From NCBI RefSeq assembly GCF_027595985.1, contig NC_073304.1, positions 218,620,000-218,683,999 of the forward strand: a stretch of 64,000 bases of DNA. The letters are read 5' to 3'. The notes beneath the pieces are model-generated. The model was not told the DNA's origin. It made no database searches and saw nothing but the letters and a program-made list of their open reading frames with translations. Both the position numbers and the translations under genes were made by a program. Source of the DNA: Sorex araneus (taxonomy: Eukaryota; Chordata; Mammalia; Eulipotyphla; Soricidae). Shown one piece after another: positions 55,153-64,000 of this stretch. Each line of letters begins with the position of its first letter. The first letter of the stretch is position 1.

Positions 55153-55319
55153 TAGGGGCTGGACCAATAGTAGAGCAGGTAGGGTGTTAGCCTTGTGCAC
55201 CAACCCGCGTTCAATTCCCAGCATCCCATATGGTCCCCCAAGCATCCTAGGAGTGATTCCTGAGTGCAAAGCCAGGAGTAACTCTGTGCATTGTCAGGTG
55301 TGACCCAGAAAGAAAAAAA
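55153..55319 (+). mobile_element. SINE family A, full length with TSD
   Basis: AATCACAATGAT at 55141-55152 and AATCCACAATGAT at 55320-55332. A-rich tail, slightly decayed head (GGACCAATAGTAGAGCAGG). Confidence 0.9.
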
Positions 55320-55484
55320 AATCCACAATGATAATTATCAAAAAGTTAATAAACAATTAAGTATAGCGAAGATGAGTAGAAAAAGGAATCGTTGTGTACT
55401 GTGATGGGAATATCAATTAATGTAGTCACTATGGTAAATAGTATGGCGACTCCTCCAAAACTTTAAAATACTGTTATCAAACCA

Positions 55485-55555
55485 AGGATGTGGCTCAACA
55501 GCCTTGCATGCATGAGACCTGTGTTTGATCCCAAAAAGCGGTGCCATGAAATGCA
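55485..55555 (+). mobile_element. SINE fragment in the old L1
   Basis: GATGTGGCTCAACAGCCTTG, then GACCTGTGTTTGATCCC and CAAAAAGCGG: head of a tRNA-derived SINE, short and decayed. Confidence 0.5.
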
Positions 55556-55600
55556 GTATTTATACTTGGAGGTTATTTGTTCAAAGAATATGAATACACT

Positions 55601-56916
55601 TGTCATTTGTCACTTGTCATCTCGTTGCTCATCAATTTTCTCGAGTGGGCACCAGTAACGTCTCCACTCATCCCTCTCGAGTGCTAGTGTAGCCAAATGG
55701 CATCTACTCGCTCTAGGAACACGAAGAGCCTCAAACTGTTTGTTCAGGGTCTTGATGAAAAAATCTGAACATCTCGTAGGTGGGCGACCAGATGTTCTTT
55801 TGATGCCCCATGGAGTCCAGTCGGTAACAGCTCTCATCCAGCAGCCATCTCCAAATCGCATTCCGTGTCCAGCCCATCTGATTTTTGATGCCTTGGCAAA
55901 CGAAACAGTGTCCCTGATTCTCGATCGTCAATAGAGATCGGAACTTCGAATTCCTTCTCTCACTTGAGTGAAATGTGATATTCCAAGCATAGCTCTTTCA
56001 ATTCCTCTTTGGGAGACCAGAATCGAGTTCTTATCCTGTTTTTGTAAGGCCAAGGTGTCTGAGGTGTATGTTAGTACAGGAAGAATGGTGGAGTCGAAAA
56101 GATATGCCTGGAGCCAGAGGTTTTTCATCCTCTTAACAACTTCTTCGACACTCTTGAAGGCGTTCCACGCTGCTCTCTTCGTCCTGCACAGTTCAGGTGC
56201 CAGGTTGTTCATCATGTTGAGTTCTCGACCTAGATACACGTAAGTGCTGCATTCAGAGATGTTCATTCAGTTGAGAGCAAATGGAACGTCAGGAACTAGT
56301 CCATTTTTCATGAACATTGTCTTCGTGAGATTCAGCTGCACTACAACCTTTCCACATTCATGGTCAAAGTCGGCCAGCATTCATGCTGCCTGGCTAATGT
56401 TTAGTGTTATTAGAACGATGTCATCAGCGAAGCAGTGGTGGTGTAGTTGCTGACCGTCTATCTTCACTCCCATTCCTTTCTATTCCAGTCATTGTATGAT
56501 GTTCTCGAGGGTGGCACTGAAAAGTTTCGGTGAAATGGTATTGCCCTGCCGAGCCCCTCCTCGTAGAATGATGAGATCCTGGTGGTGAATCTGAAATACA
56601 GCTCATGGAGGATCCTGATGTACTGAGTTTGAACTCCCTATTTGGCTTGGGCTCCGATGACCACTTCAGTCTCAACAGAATCAAAGGCCTTCTTTAAATC
56701 GATGGACAGAGCTGCATTTGAACTCTTGCGAAACTTCAATGAGCTTGGTCACCATGTGGATATGGTCTATCATGCTGAATCCTTTTCAGAACCCAGCCTG
56801 CTCACATGGTTGTCCTTCATCTAGTGTTCTGCCAATCCTATCCAGGATGACTCCAGTGAATAACTTGTAGACAATGGACAACAGGCAGACAGATCGGGAG
56901 ATAGTTGCCGATGTCA
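55601..56916 (-). pseudogene. RTE LINE, 3' portion (inverted copy, part 1)
   Basis: Reverse complement of the 3' two-thirds of the RTE family (compare 46725-48658), including the FADD codons at about 56420-56431 and the tail with TTCTCGAGTGGGCACCAGT. Stops and frameshifts throughout. It forms one insertion with the next two entries; ATGAATACACT at 55590-55600 and ATGAATATACT at 58124-58134 are the outer target-site duplications. Confidence 0.85.
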
Positions 56917-57198
56917 TGGATTGCCTTCTCCCTGTGGGTTTTAAGGGATTACAGTAATGTGTTTAATTTGCCATTCATCACAGAAATCTCAAAAAGCTTT
57001 ACTAGTATAGGCTAGGCTGTTATCAGTTTTAATAGCAGAGAGAACGCCCATGACAGAAAAACATTGTAGTAGGAAGGAGCAGACTGCTTTTGTTCTCTCA
57101 GAAGACGTGGAAACAGCTCATAGGAAGCAAGAGTAAGTATCTATAGCTACATGAAGAAAAGGTTTCTTGGAGAAGCATGTGACATGAGTAATATCCAT
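56917..57198 (-). pseudogene. Endogenous retrovirus integrase-core fragment
   Basis: About 280 bases that match neither RTE nor L1. On the minus strand the translation, with two in-frame stops, reads like the catalytic core of a class II (betaretrovirus-like) integrase: the first acidic residue in a VAIDTY context and the second in a KTDN context some 60 residues later. There is no LTR, no other pol sequence and no intact frame, so it is a dead fragment. It fills the junction between the two inverted RTE halves. Confidence 0.7.
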
Positions 57199-58123
57199 CA
57201 TATTTAATCAACGATTTTGCCTGACCAATGTTGTTGTTGTCCCAAAATTCCAAATGGGATCAGACCACCGTCTCCTTCATGCAAAATTCTACTACACGGA
57301 GTGGGGAGAAAGGGCTGCAAAGTTTAAGAAGAGAACTCCCAGAACGACCATCAACTGGAAGCTCTTTGACACTATTGCATCAATATGAGAAGATGCCGTT
57401 GTTGACAACATCAACGAGGAATATGATTGACTAGTTCAGCACCTCCATGATTGTGCAAGGAATGCTGAGAGTAAGAAAGCCATAAAAAGATGTCTGTCTT
57501 TGGAAACTCTTGAGCCCATTCACCAACATGGTTTGGCACAAGCCTCAGGCAATCACGTCCAAGCTCGCAAAGCTGTGCAGAGAAGCAATAAAGGAAGACC
57601 TCAAAGAGAGAAGAGCAGCAGTGTTGGTCGATGCGGCAGAAGCCAGGAAAAGTATTTGCAACCCCCACCTGTCCTTTGCCAACTACAAGACCAAGATGAC
57701 TGCCCTCTGACGTCCTGATGGATCTATCACATCTTCCAGAGGGCAATGGAAAAGGTTATCCACAACTTCTACTTGGATCTCTTCAATAGCCACGTTCACC
57801 TGCCCACATACCAAATTCCACAGGATATGTCGTTCCCAGAGTTCTCCCTTCAGAAATCCAACACACCATTTCATCGATAAAGAAGCATACAGCCAAACAT
57901 GAAAGCTTGTAACTATCTCACAGTATTCAATAAAATTTTTTTTAAAAAGAGGCATACAGCAGTCCAGACAACCAGTTCAGACCCGCACACCTGAAGAATC
58001 TGCACCAGTACTCGTCAATACACTAGCTCGGCTCTTCACACGCTACCTGTCTGAATGCAAGGTTTCATCCCAAAGGAAAGCCAGCAGGACCGTTCTGTTG
58101 TACAGAAGGGAGATATCCACAAC
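57199..58123 (+). pseudogene. RTE LINE, middle portion (inverted copy, part 2)
   Basis: Sense match to 45905-46723 of the intact-order RTE (GCCTGACCAATG; GGCAGAAGCCAGGAAAAGTA; TTCTGTTGTACAGAAGGGAG). It stops just where part 1 begins in the RTE map. A short L1-tail-like insert (GAAAGCTTGTAACTATCTCA, then TTCAATAAAATTTTTTT) lies near 57899-57950. Confidence 0.82.
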
Positions 58124-58399
58124 ATGAATATACTAATTTGTAAATATATTTACAGTGCTGTATTCATTGTGAAAAGCTTTGTTCACAAAATAACCAAAAT
58201 ATAAAAACAACCCAAGACCCCAAGGTAGTTAATTGGCTTTAAAAAGAAAAGCTGTGACATATGTCTATTATCTATATACACACACATGCAGTAAAATACT
58301 AGTCAGCCATAAAAAATAAGAAAAGATGAAGACATAGAGGAAAATTGAGGTGATTGTGCTTATGAGTATGTTTATGACTAAATATTTTGAAAATTTGAG

Positions 58400-59620
58400 A
58401 GTTCTCCCACTTTCTATTTTCTAACTTTCCACTAGTAAAAAACACAAAACACAAAGATAAATTTCCCTAGGTAGGAATCTTAAAGATTTTTCTTCTTATC
58501 TCCCTAAATTTCTATATTGCTGAATCTCTAACATGTTAATAAATGTAAGGTTATTAATAAATATTGAAAATCACCATCCCTGAAAAGCTGCCCGTTTGCA
58601 TCCATTTTATATTGCCTTCACCAATAACCGGTGTGTGGGTTGGGGGTGGGAGGGGGTGGAGTGTTCATTTTTTTTCAATTTAATAAATTTCTCTTATATT
58701 TGCTTAGTTAACTATTGTGTTTAGTTTATTATTAGTGCATTTATTTTATAGATCATTTTTAATTTTGGAAATTATCTGCTTGTTTCTTTTTCTATTAAGC
58801 TATCCTCCAAATTATTTAGAGTCTTTTAGTTTATATTAAATGTATTAACTGATGTTTCTGGCACTTACTATTGTTGCTAAATTATAGGGCATCATTTTCC
58901 TTTTCATCTTGCCCCTAGGATTTTTATGCACCAAATTGCCTTTTCACGCTGGCAAACTTGTCCATCTTTTCCTTTCTGGGGCTCGTTTCCCCTATCACAC
59001 AGTTTATCCATAGGGAATTTACTTTTGTGATGGCAGATAATGCTGTTCTAAAATATCCTAGTTTCCCTCATTAAGGATCTTGAGTACCTAGTGTGTTGTG
59101 AACTAGAAAGACCGTCAAGAGACACCACCGAAGTTGTTCAGATTAAGCTTGGCATCTGTCTAGTGGCCCCTAGTGTTCACAAGGTGATATTACACACAGA
59201 GTTTTATTGTTTGTTTTACAAGATTGGCGCCAATTTTGGTTTCAGCTGAAGCAACTCACTAAGAATTTGGTTTGCTGTGATATTATTATGTTTACATGGC
59301 ATGAATTTAAATCATAAGTCCAATTAACCATCACTTGGCAAAAGGAAACGTGGTTATCAAGTCCATTCTGAGCACTATGTGATACAGTGTACTTTATATG
59401 TATTTTCTTGCTAACTCAAGATAACTCTATACATTATTTGTTCCTTATTTGGCACACTTTAATTATTTTGTCCATTTATTCTAATTTATTCTTCCCAAAG
59501 ATAAACACAACGCTGAATTATATATATATGTGTGTGTATACATATACATATATATATATATCCTTTAGCATTCTACTCTTTCATAAATGTATATACTGAA
59601 TTTTTTTAACAAGTAGCCCC
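58400..59620. other. Unassigned AT-rich intergenic sequence
   Basis: A G-rich patch near 58630-58660 and (TA)n near 59519-59562; no gene recognised. Confidence 0.4.
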
Positions 59621-59625
59621 ATTAA

Positions 59626-59800
59626 CATTTTTTTTCTTTTCGGGTCACACCCAGCAATGCTCAGGGGTTACTCCTTGCTCTGCACTCAGGAATCACTCCT
59701 GGCGTTGTTCAGGTGACCATATGGGATAATGGGTATCAAACCCGGGTTTGTCACATGCAAGGCAAACAAATGCCCTACCCGCTGTGTTATCACTCCAGCC
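59626..59800 (-). mobile_element. SINE family A, full length, reverse
   Basis: T-run, GGGTCACACCCAGCAATGC, CATATGGGATAATGGG and CACTCCAGCC. A degraded duplication (CCATTAACATTTTT and CCCTTAACTTTTT) flanks it. Confidence 0.88.
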
Positions 59801-60448
59801 TCCCCTTAACTTTTTCAATCAATGAATTTTACTGTGAGTTTGAAACGACCCCTTCCTTTAACCAAGAAATTCACTTTTTCACTGTCTTTATCATCAGCCA
59901 TAACTTAAATAGAGAGGAAGAAAAGATTCTTCAAGACTTCAAGATTCTTGACACTTATTATTGCAATACATAATGTGTATCTTTCTTCATCAGCTTTGAT
60001 CAGTGGTATGTTTAGCAAGAAATTATGGGCCTTTGCAGAAAGAAGAGCCAAGTTGTCAACTGTTAGCTCTGTAACTGGGTCATTCTAGGACACAGGCATG
60101 ATAAGCATCTTTCCTGCTCTGTGCTCAAGTGCCTCGAAGCAATTGAAACCTAGGCATGAACCCAATCTTTGTGTCATCAAGTCACTCTGATTATTTCCAG
60201 AATGCCTTTCTTAATAAGGTTTAATTCAAAAGGTGTTCTCTGAACGCCTGTTCTTATCACCAAAATTCTTTCCCACTGAAGTTTCATGCCCAGACTTGTA
60301 TCTCAGTTATTGATGTATGCTACGCTGTCCAATTAACAGTGCTTGTTCTCTGAGTGATATGCTGATTTCAGATAGGCAGGTTACTGTTAGTTGAACATTG
60401 TGCCTCTAAAGTGTCTGCTCTAAGAGGCACCATAAGGCTCCGTTAAGG
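59801..60448. other. Unassigned intergenic sequence
   Basis: Nothing recognised. Confidence 0.4.
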
Positions 60449-60459
60449 TATGTCAAAAT

Positions 60460-60642
60460 TCTGGGGACAGCGAGATAATACAGTGGAGGGGGCACTTGTC
60501 TTCCACACTCTCCACCTGGCTTAGATCTCTAGCACCTCATATGGTCCCCTAAGTCCTACCAGGAGTGACCCCTGAGCACAGAGCCAGGAGTAATCCCTGA
60601 GCACCACCAGGTGTGAGCCCAAAATAAAACAAACCAAAGAGA
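60460..60642 (+). mobile_element. SINE family A with TSD, diverged
   Basis: TATGTCAAAAT is duplicated at 60449-60459 and 60643-60653. The head is decayed (GACAGCGAGATAATACAG); the 3' half is well kept. Confidence 0.88.
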
Positions 60643-60653
60643 TATGTCAAAAT

Positions 60654-61128
60654 CCTTCACTGTCATTCACACTGCCTGACTTGAGGGTCTGTCTACCTGG
60701 GACAGTTCCCTGGAGTGCAGAGGCAGGCTTGGAGCTGTTTGTGTGATTGTCTCCACTGCCCTGGCCTCGTATGAGGCACAAGGGCACCCAACTGTCAGGG
60801 GGTGGGAAAAGGAACTTAAAAAGTTTTGGCACTGCTTGCCAGACCAAAGATCTGTATGGTTTGTGACCAGGCAGTGAGGGATTTTTTTTCTCTAATTCAC
60901 CCCCTGACACTGGGGGGCTATTAGAGACCTGATTGGGGAAACTAAGAACAAAGGGAGCTAGAAAATAAGGACTAGTGTCCCATAGGCACCAAAGGTCAGA
61001 GAACGTGGTCTCCCATTAAATCCAAGGGGGACACATGGCACTGAAATTGGGAGACAAAGTCAAGGTAGTGGCTAAAGCAGAGCCACAAAGACCACATGAT
61101 AAAGTCACTAATAGGATCAGAGTAGTGG
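60654..61128. other. Unassigned intergenic sequence
   Basis: Nothing recognised. Confidence 0.4.
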
Positions 61129-61129
61129 C

Positions 61130-61265
61130 AATAAAGGAAGATACCTCAAAGGCCAGGGACACAAGTCTGGCATGCATGAGGTCCAAAGTCTGATTCCCCC
61201 ATATCACATGTATTTTGAGCAATGCCAGGTGTAGCCATCATGGCTCCTGAGCATTGCTGGCCCCA
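61130..61265 (+). mobile_element. SINE family A, old
   Basis: GGCCAGGGACACAAGTCTGG, then GTCTGATTCCCCCATATCAC and GCTCCTGAGCATTGCTGG. Confidence 0.55.
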
Positions 61266-61377
61266 AACATTGAACTGTCAGGGCCACAAAGCTAGGTTCT
61301 CTGACACTGGGAGTAGTCCCAGGACCCCTGAAAATGCTAAAAAGACCTTTCCCCCAAAAGAGCCAATGGTAGAGGGC

Positions 61378-61560
61378 AGAGCAGAGCAATAGTTAATAGC
61401 AAGTAGGGGTTTGCCTTACACATAGCAGGCCCAGGTTAGCTCCCCAGGACCCCATATGGTCCCTTGAACCTGCCAGGAATGATCCCTGAGTGCAGAGCCA
61501 GTAATAAGTCCTGACCATCACTTGGTGTGGCTTCCAATAATTTTTTAAACTAAAAAAATT
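61378..61560 (+). mobile_element. SINE family A, diverged
   Basis: AGAGCAGAGCAATAGTTAAT, GGTTTGCCTTACACATAGCA, CCCATATGGTCCCTTGAACC and GAGTGCAGAGCCAGTAATAA. Confidence 0.7.
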
Positions 61561-62177
61561 TAAAGACAATGGTAGTAGATTTGCCTCTCCCATCTCTTTC
61601 CTCCCCGTCCCTTCTTCCTTTCCTCTTTCAGCACCAAGCCCAGAGCAGGAGGGCAAAGTCTCCCATAAATACCCATCAAATGTCTTTTCTAAAGCCTTTG
61701 ACATCATCCATCAAACCCTGGAGCCAGTTTTGCCAGCACAGTGTCTGCTTATCTCACCTGCAAGGTCCTCCACCTCTCCCACCAGGCCACCTGCGTGTCT
61801 GTGTCTCTCTTCGAGATACATAATCAGGAGGAGCCAATATCATCACCAACCACCTATCTGAAACTGGCCTGCTGCCATGCCACTCCCACACGAATCGTGG
61901 TGCCTGTCCCTTGCATGGCTAGAATGGGTACTTCCCCAAGCAGCCCTTGGATGAAAAGGCATGTTCCCCAGCCCCAGTCTGACATCTAATACCCCTTCAC
62001 ACTTTTCACTTTATTGCATGTTCCAAGAGACTTAAACAATAACTTGGACACTTCGTACCCCATGCTTTGCCTCTGAAAATTCTGAGCGCTGCAATCCATG
62101 AAAATGCTACTAATTTCATGGTCTTAACTATCCATCTTCCTCCTGATACAGCACACACTTGCACATAGGCACATAAA
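61561..62177. other. Unassigned intergenic sequence
   Basis: Pyrimidine-rich patch near 61580-61630; no gene recognised. Confidence 0.4.
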
Positions 62178-62232
62178 CACACAGACACACACACACACAC
62201 ACACACAAAGGGAGAGAGAAAGAGAGAGAGAG
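62178..62232. repeat. (CA)n and (GA)n microsatellites
   Basis: A CA run followed by a GA run. Confidence 0.93.
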
Positions 62233-62514
62233 CTCATTCATTTCTATCTGGTCCTCAGCTCTCTAGTTGAGTGACTTTGGCCCTGAATGTCCCCACTCGG
62301 CCATTCCTCCACGAACCTCAACTTAAAAGCCCATTTCTAACTTACTAAGAAAATCCCTCAACTGAGTGAAGTCTGGACCTCTCAAAAAACTACTGTTCCC
62401 TGTCCTGCTTTACAGAAAAGGAGGCCAGAATATAGAGCCAGTTTCCTCTAGGCCAAAAGAACATGAATAACTGTTGACTGAGCATTGATTCTGGATAGTG
62501 AGTTAATTAAACAT

Positions 62515-63345
62515 TTTTTTAAAATTTTAAGTGTTAATGAATCATCATGAGATATAGTTACAGACTTATAATTTTTGTGATTACATTCCAATCAAACAAT
62601 GCTCTAGCTCCCATCCCTCCACCAGTGCCTAATCTCCACCACCAATATTCCCAGTGTCCCTCCCGCCACTCCCACCCCTTCCCACTCACCCCCGCCTCTG
62701 TGGCAGACACATTCCCTCTTACTCTCTCTCTCCTTTTGGGTGTTATGGTTTTCAACAAAGGCACTAAAGAGCCATCATGTTTGGCCTATAGCCTACTTTC
62801 AGAATGCACCCACCATCCCGAGTGATCCCTCCAACCGTCATTTGCTTAGTGGTCTCTTCTCCATCCTACCTGCCTTTCCCCCAGCACATGAGATTGGTTT
62901 CCAAGCCGTGGGGCCACGCTCCTGGCCTTTATCTCTACTATCCTTAGGTGTTATTCACCTATTATTTTACTTTATATTCTACAAGTGGGTGCAGTCATTC
63001 TGAGTCTGTTTCACTCTTTCTGACTCATTTCGCTTAGCATGATTACTCTCAATGTTGATCCACTTTTATGCAAATTTCCTGGTTTCATCTTTTCTAACAG
63101 CTGCATAGTATTTCATTGTATATATATATACCAAAGTTTTAACCAGTCATCTGCTCTCGTGCACTTGGGTTTGTTCCAGATTCTGGTTATTGTAAATAGT
63201 GTTGCAATAAACATACAAGTACAGATGTCATTTCTACTGTGGTTTCTTGCTTCTCAGGGATATATTCCCAGAAGTGGTATTGCTGGGTCAAATGGGAGCT
63301 CAATTTCTAGTTTTTTGAGAAACTTCCTATATTGAGGGGACTCTC
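62515..63345 (-). mobile_element. L1 3' UTR and end of ORF2, reverse
   Basis: Longest reverse L1 3' end here: CTCCATCCCTCCACCAGTGC-like block, CTTTTGGGTGTTATGG, then GCTTAGCATGATTACTCTCA, ATTTCATTGTATATATATA and AGTGGTATTGCTGGGTCAAA, which are typical of the reversed L1 3' region. Confidence 0.88.
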
Positions 63346-63404
63346 CTTCACTGCTGGTGGGAATGCTGCATGGTCCAGCCTTTTAAATTAGAAAACTTTA
63401 TCCA

Positions 63405-63520
63405 CATCCTCTCATTCCATCTGCTCTAAAAATCTATGAGCCGGTTATAATTCTCTTCATTGTACAGATCAAGAAACTGAGGCTCAAACAGGCCAGCTCA
63501 CATACTGTGGTTGAGAACAG
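63405..63520 (+). mobile_element. MIR fragment
   Basis: TTGTACAGATCAAGAAACTG, then AGGCTCAAACAGGCCAG, resembles the well-known MIR core. Confidence 0.55.
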
Positions 63521-64000
63521 AGGTGTTAAACTCTGCATATTGGACCTCAGAGCCATTTTTTTAGGACCTTGGTGACTTGCTTTTGATCTGTCCTCTTTTC
63601 CTCTTCGCACTGTATTTAAAGCTTCAGGCACACACCCCCGCCCCTGGTCACCCCTCCCACTGCTTCTCTGTGGTTTCAGGTCCCCTTTGTTTGTGCCAAT
63701 GACACCTGCACAGCCGAAAACAGGTCTGAACTACTGACAAGGCTGCCTGACCGGGACATGTGTGCCTATCTCCCTGCTCTTCACATGTCACATTCTGGCT
63801 TGTCCCTGCATGTAGGACCATGGGAGCGGGTGCACTATGCAACACACCTGTGCTGGGTCAGATAAGAGCCTGGCGAGTGGCCATCTGCTGGCAACGGCTC
63901 TCCTCCTGGTCAGGGTGTGTTTCTCAATAAGGAATAGGCCATGTCATGATTGTAGCTTCTCACGACTGCCTTCCCTGTGTTTGATGGGGGCTGTAAACAG
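63521..64000. other. Unassigned sequence to the window end
   Basis: Somewhat GC-richer; no keratin exon or other gene recognised. Confidence 0.4.

Larger units (their letters stand above)
49620..58390 (+). pseudogene. Old L1 with ORF2 and 3' UTR, shredded by insertions
   Basis: Sense L1 pieces are at 49620-49776, 50455-51029, 51180-53017, 54172-54762, 55128-55152, 55320-55484, 55556-55600 and 58124-58390. The endonuclease motif IVIGDFNTAL is read near 50818-50847. Reverse-transcriptase-like sequence (GCAAAGATCCTCAAAAAACT) is near 52155. The 3' region near 55330 and 58130-58330 includes CAGCCATAAAAAATAAG. Many stops and small deletions show it is old. Six later insertions are listed separately. 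Confidence 0.8.

Noticed and set aside
54749-55332. AATCACAATGAT present three times around a solo LTR and a SINE, considered as a triple target-site duplication
   Set aside because: The left copy and the one after the LTR fit normal L1 sequence; only the pair around the SINE (55141 and 55320) is a duplication. The LTR has its own 6-bp pair.
58400-64000. Possible keratin exons at the right end
   Set aside because: No coil-1A or helix-termination type peptide found in any frame; the expected keratin gene must lie beyond the window.
1-64000. CRISPR arrays, operons, or defence-type systems
   Set aside because: No spaced direct-repeat arrays or clustered prokaryote-type genes; the sequence is clearly mammalian.

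Overview
This is mammalian genomic DNA. It has sparse intronless genes with TATA boxes and AATAAA signals, and dense SINE, LINE and LTR debris. I recognise the dominant SINE families as those of shrews (Soricidae, for example Sorex or a relative); this rests on recognition of the repeat sequence, not a search. The only protein genes I can support are three keratin-associated protein (KAP) genes, all on the minus strand: KRTAP29-1 (22423-23451), KRTAP16-1 (31500-32897) and KRTAP17-1 (39909-40265). They stand in the same order and orientation as I recall from the human chromosome 17q21 KAP block beside the type I hair keratin genes. No keratin gene is seen up to base 64000.

Each KAP gene is one open exon with a TATA box about 75-95 bases before the ATG and an AATAAA about 380-410 bases after the stop. 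All three share a roughly 57-bp sequence block at the same distance upstream of the TATA box, which suggests co-regulation in the hair follicle. The proteins would act together as disulfide-rich matrix between keratin filaments in hair.

Layout: 1-22000 is intergenic sequence with SINEs, L1 3' ends, one LTR-like segment (3488-4200) and a rearranged RTE/SINE patch (16458-18423). 22000-40450 is the KAP trio, with 8-9 kb spacers containing SINEs, a mini-L1 with a possible 3' transduction (34402-35300) and an imperfect 240-bp duplication. 43905-58400 is a nest of retrotransposons. One L1 3' end is split by a SINE and by a 3.6-kb RTE LINE that itself holds a mini-L1. A second, older L1 is split by another mini-L1, SINEs, two solo LTRs and an inverted RTE copy with an endogenous-retrovirus integrase fragment at its inversion point. 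58400-64000 is unique sequence with a few SINEs and an L1 3' end.

Two abundant SINE families share one tRNA-like head. Family 'A' ends in an A-rich tail, as L1-mobilised elements do. Family 'B' ends in a tail that matches the 3' end of the RTE LINE present in this same window. That partner relationship, the shared KAP promoter block and the RTE inversion with retroviral filler are the most interesting observations. I see no bacterial-type operon, CRISPR array or defence system.
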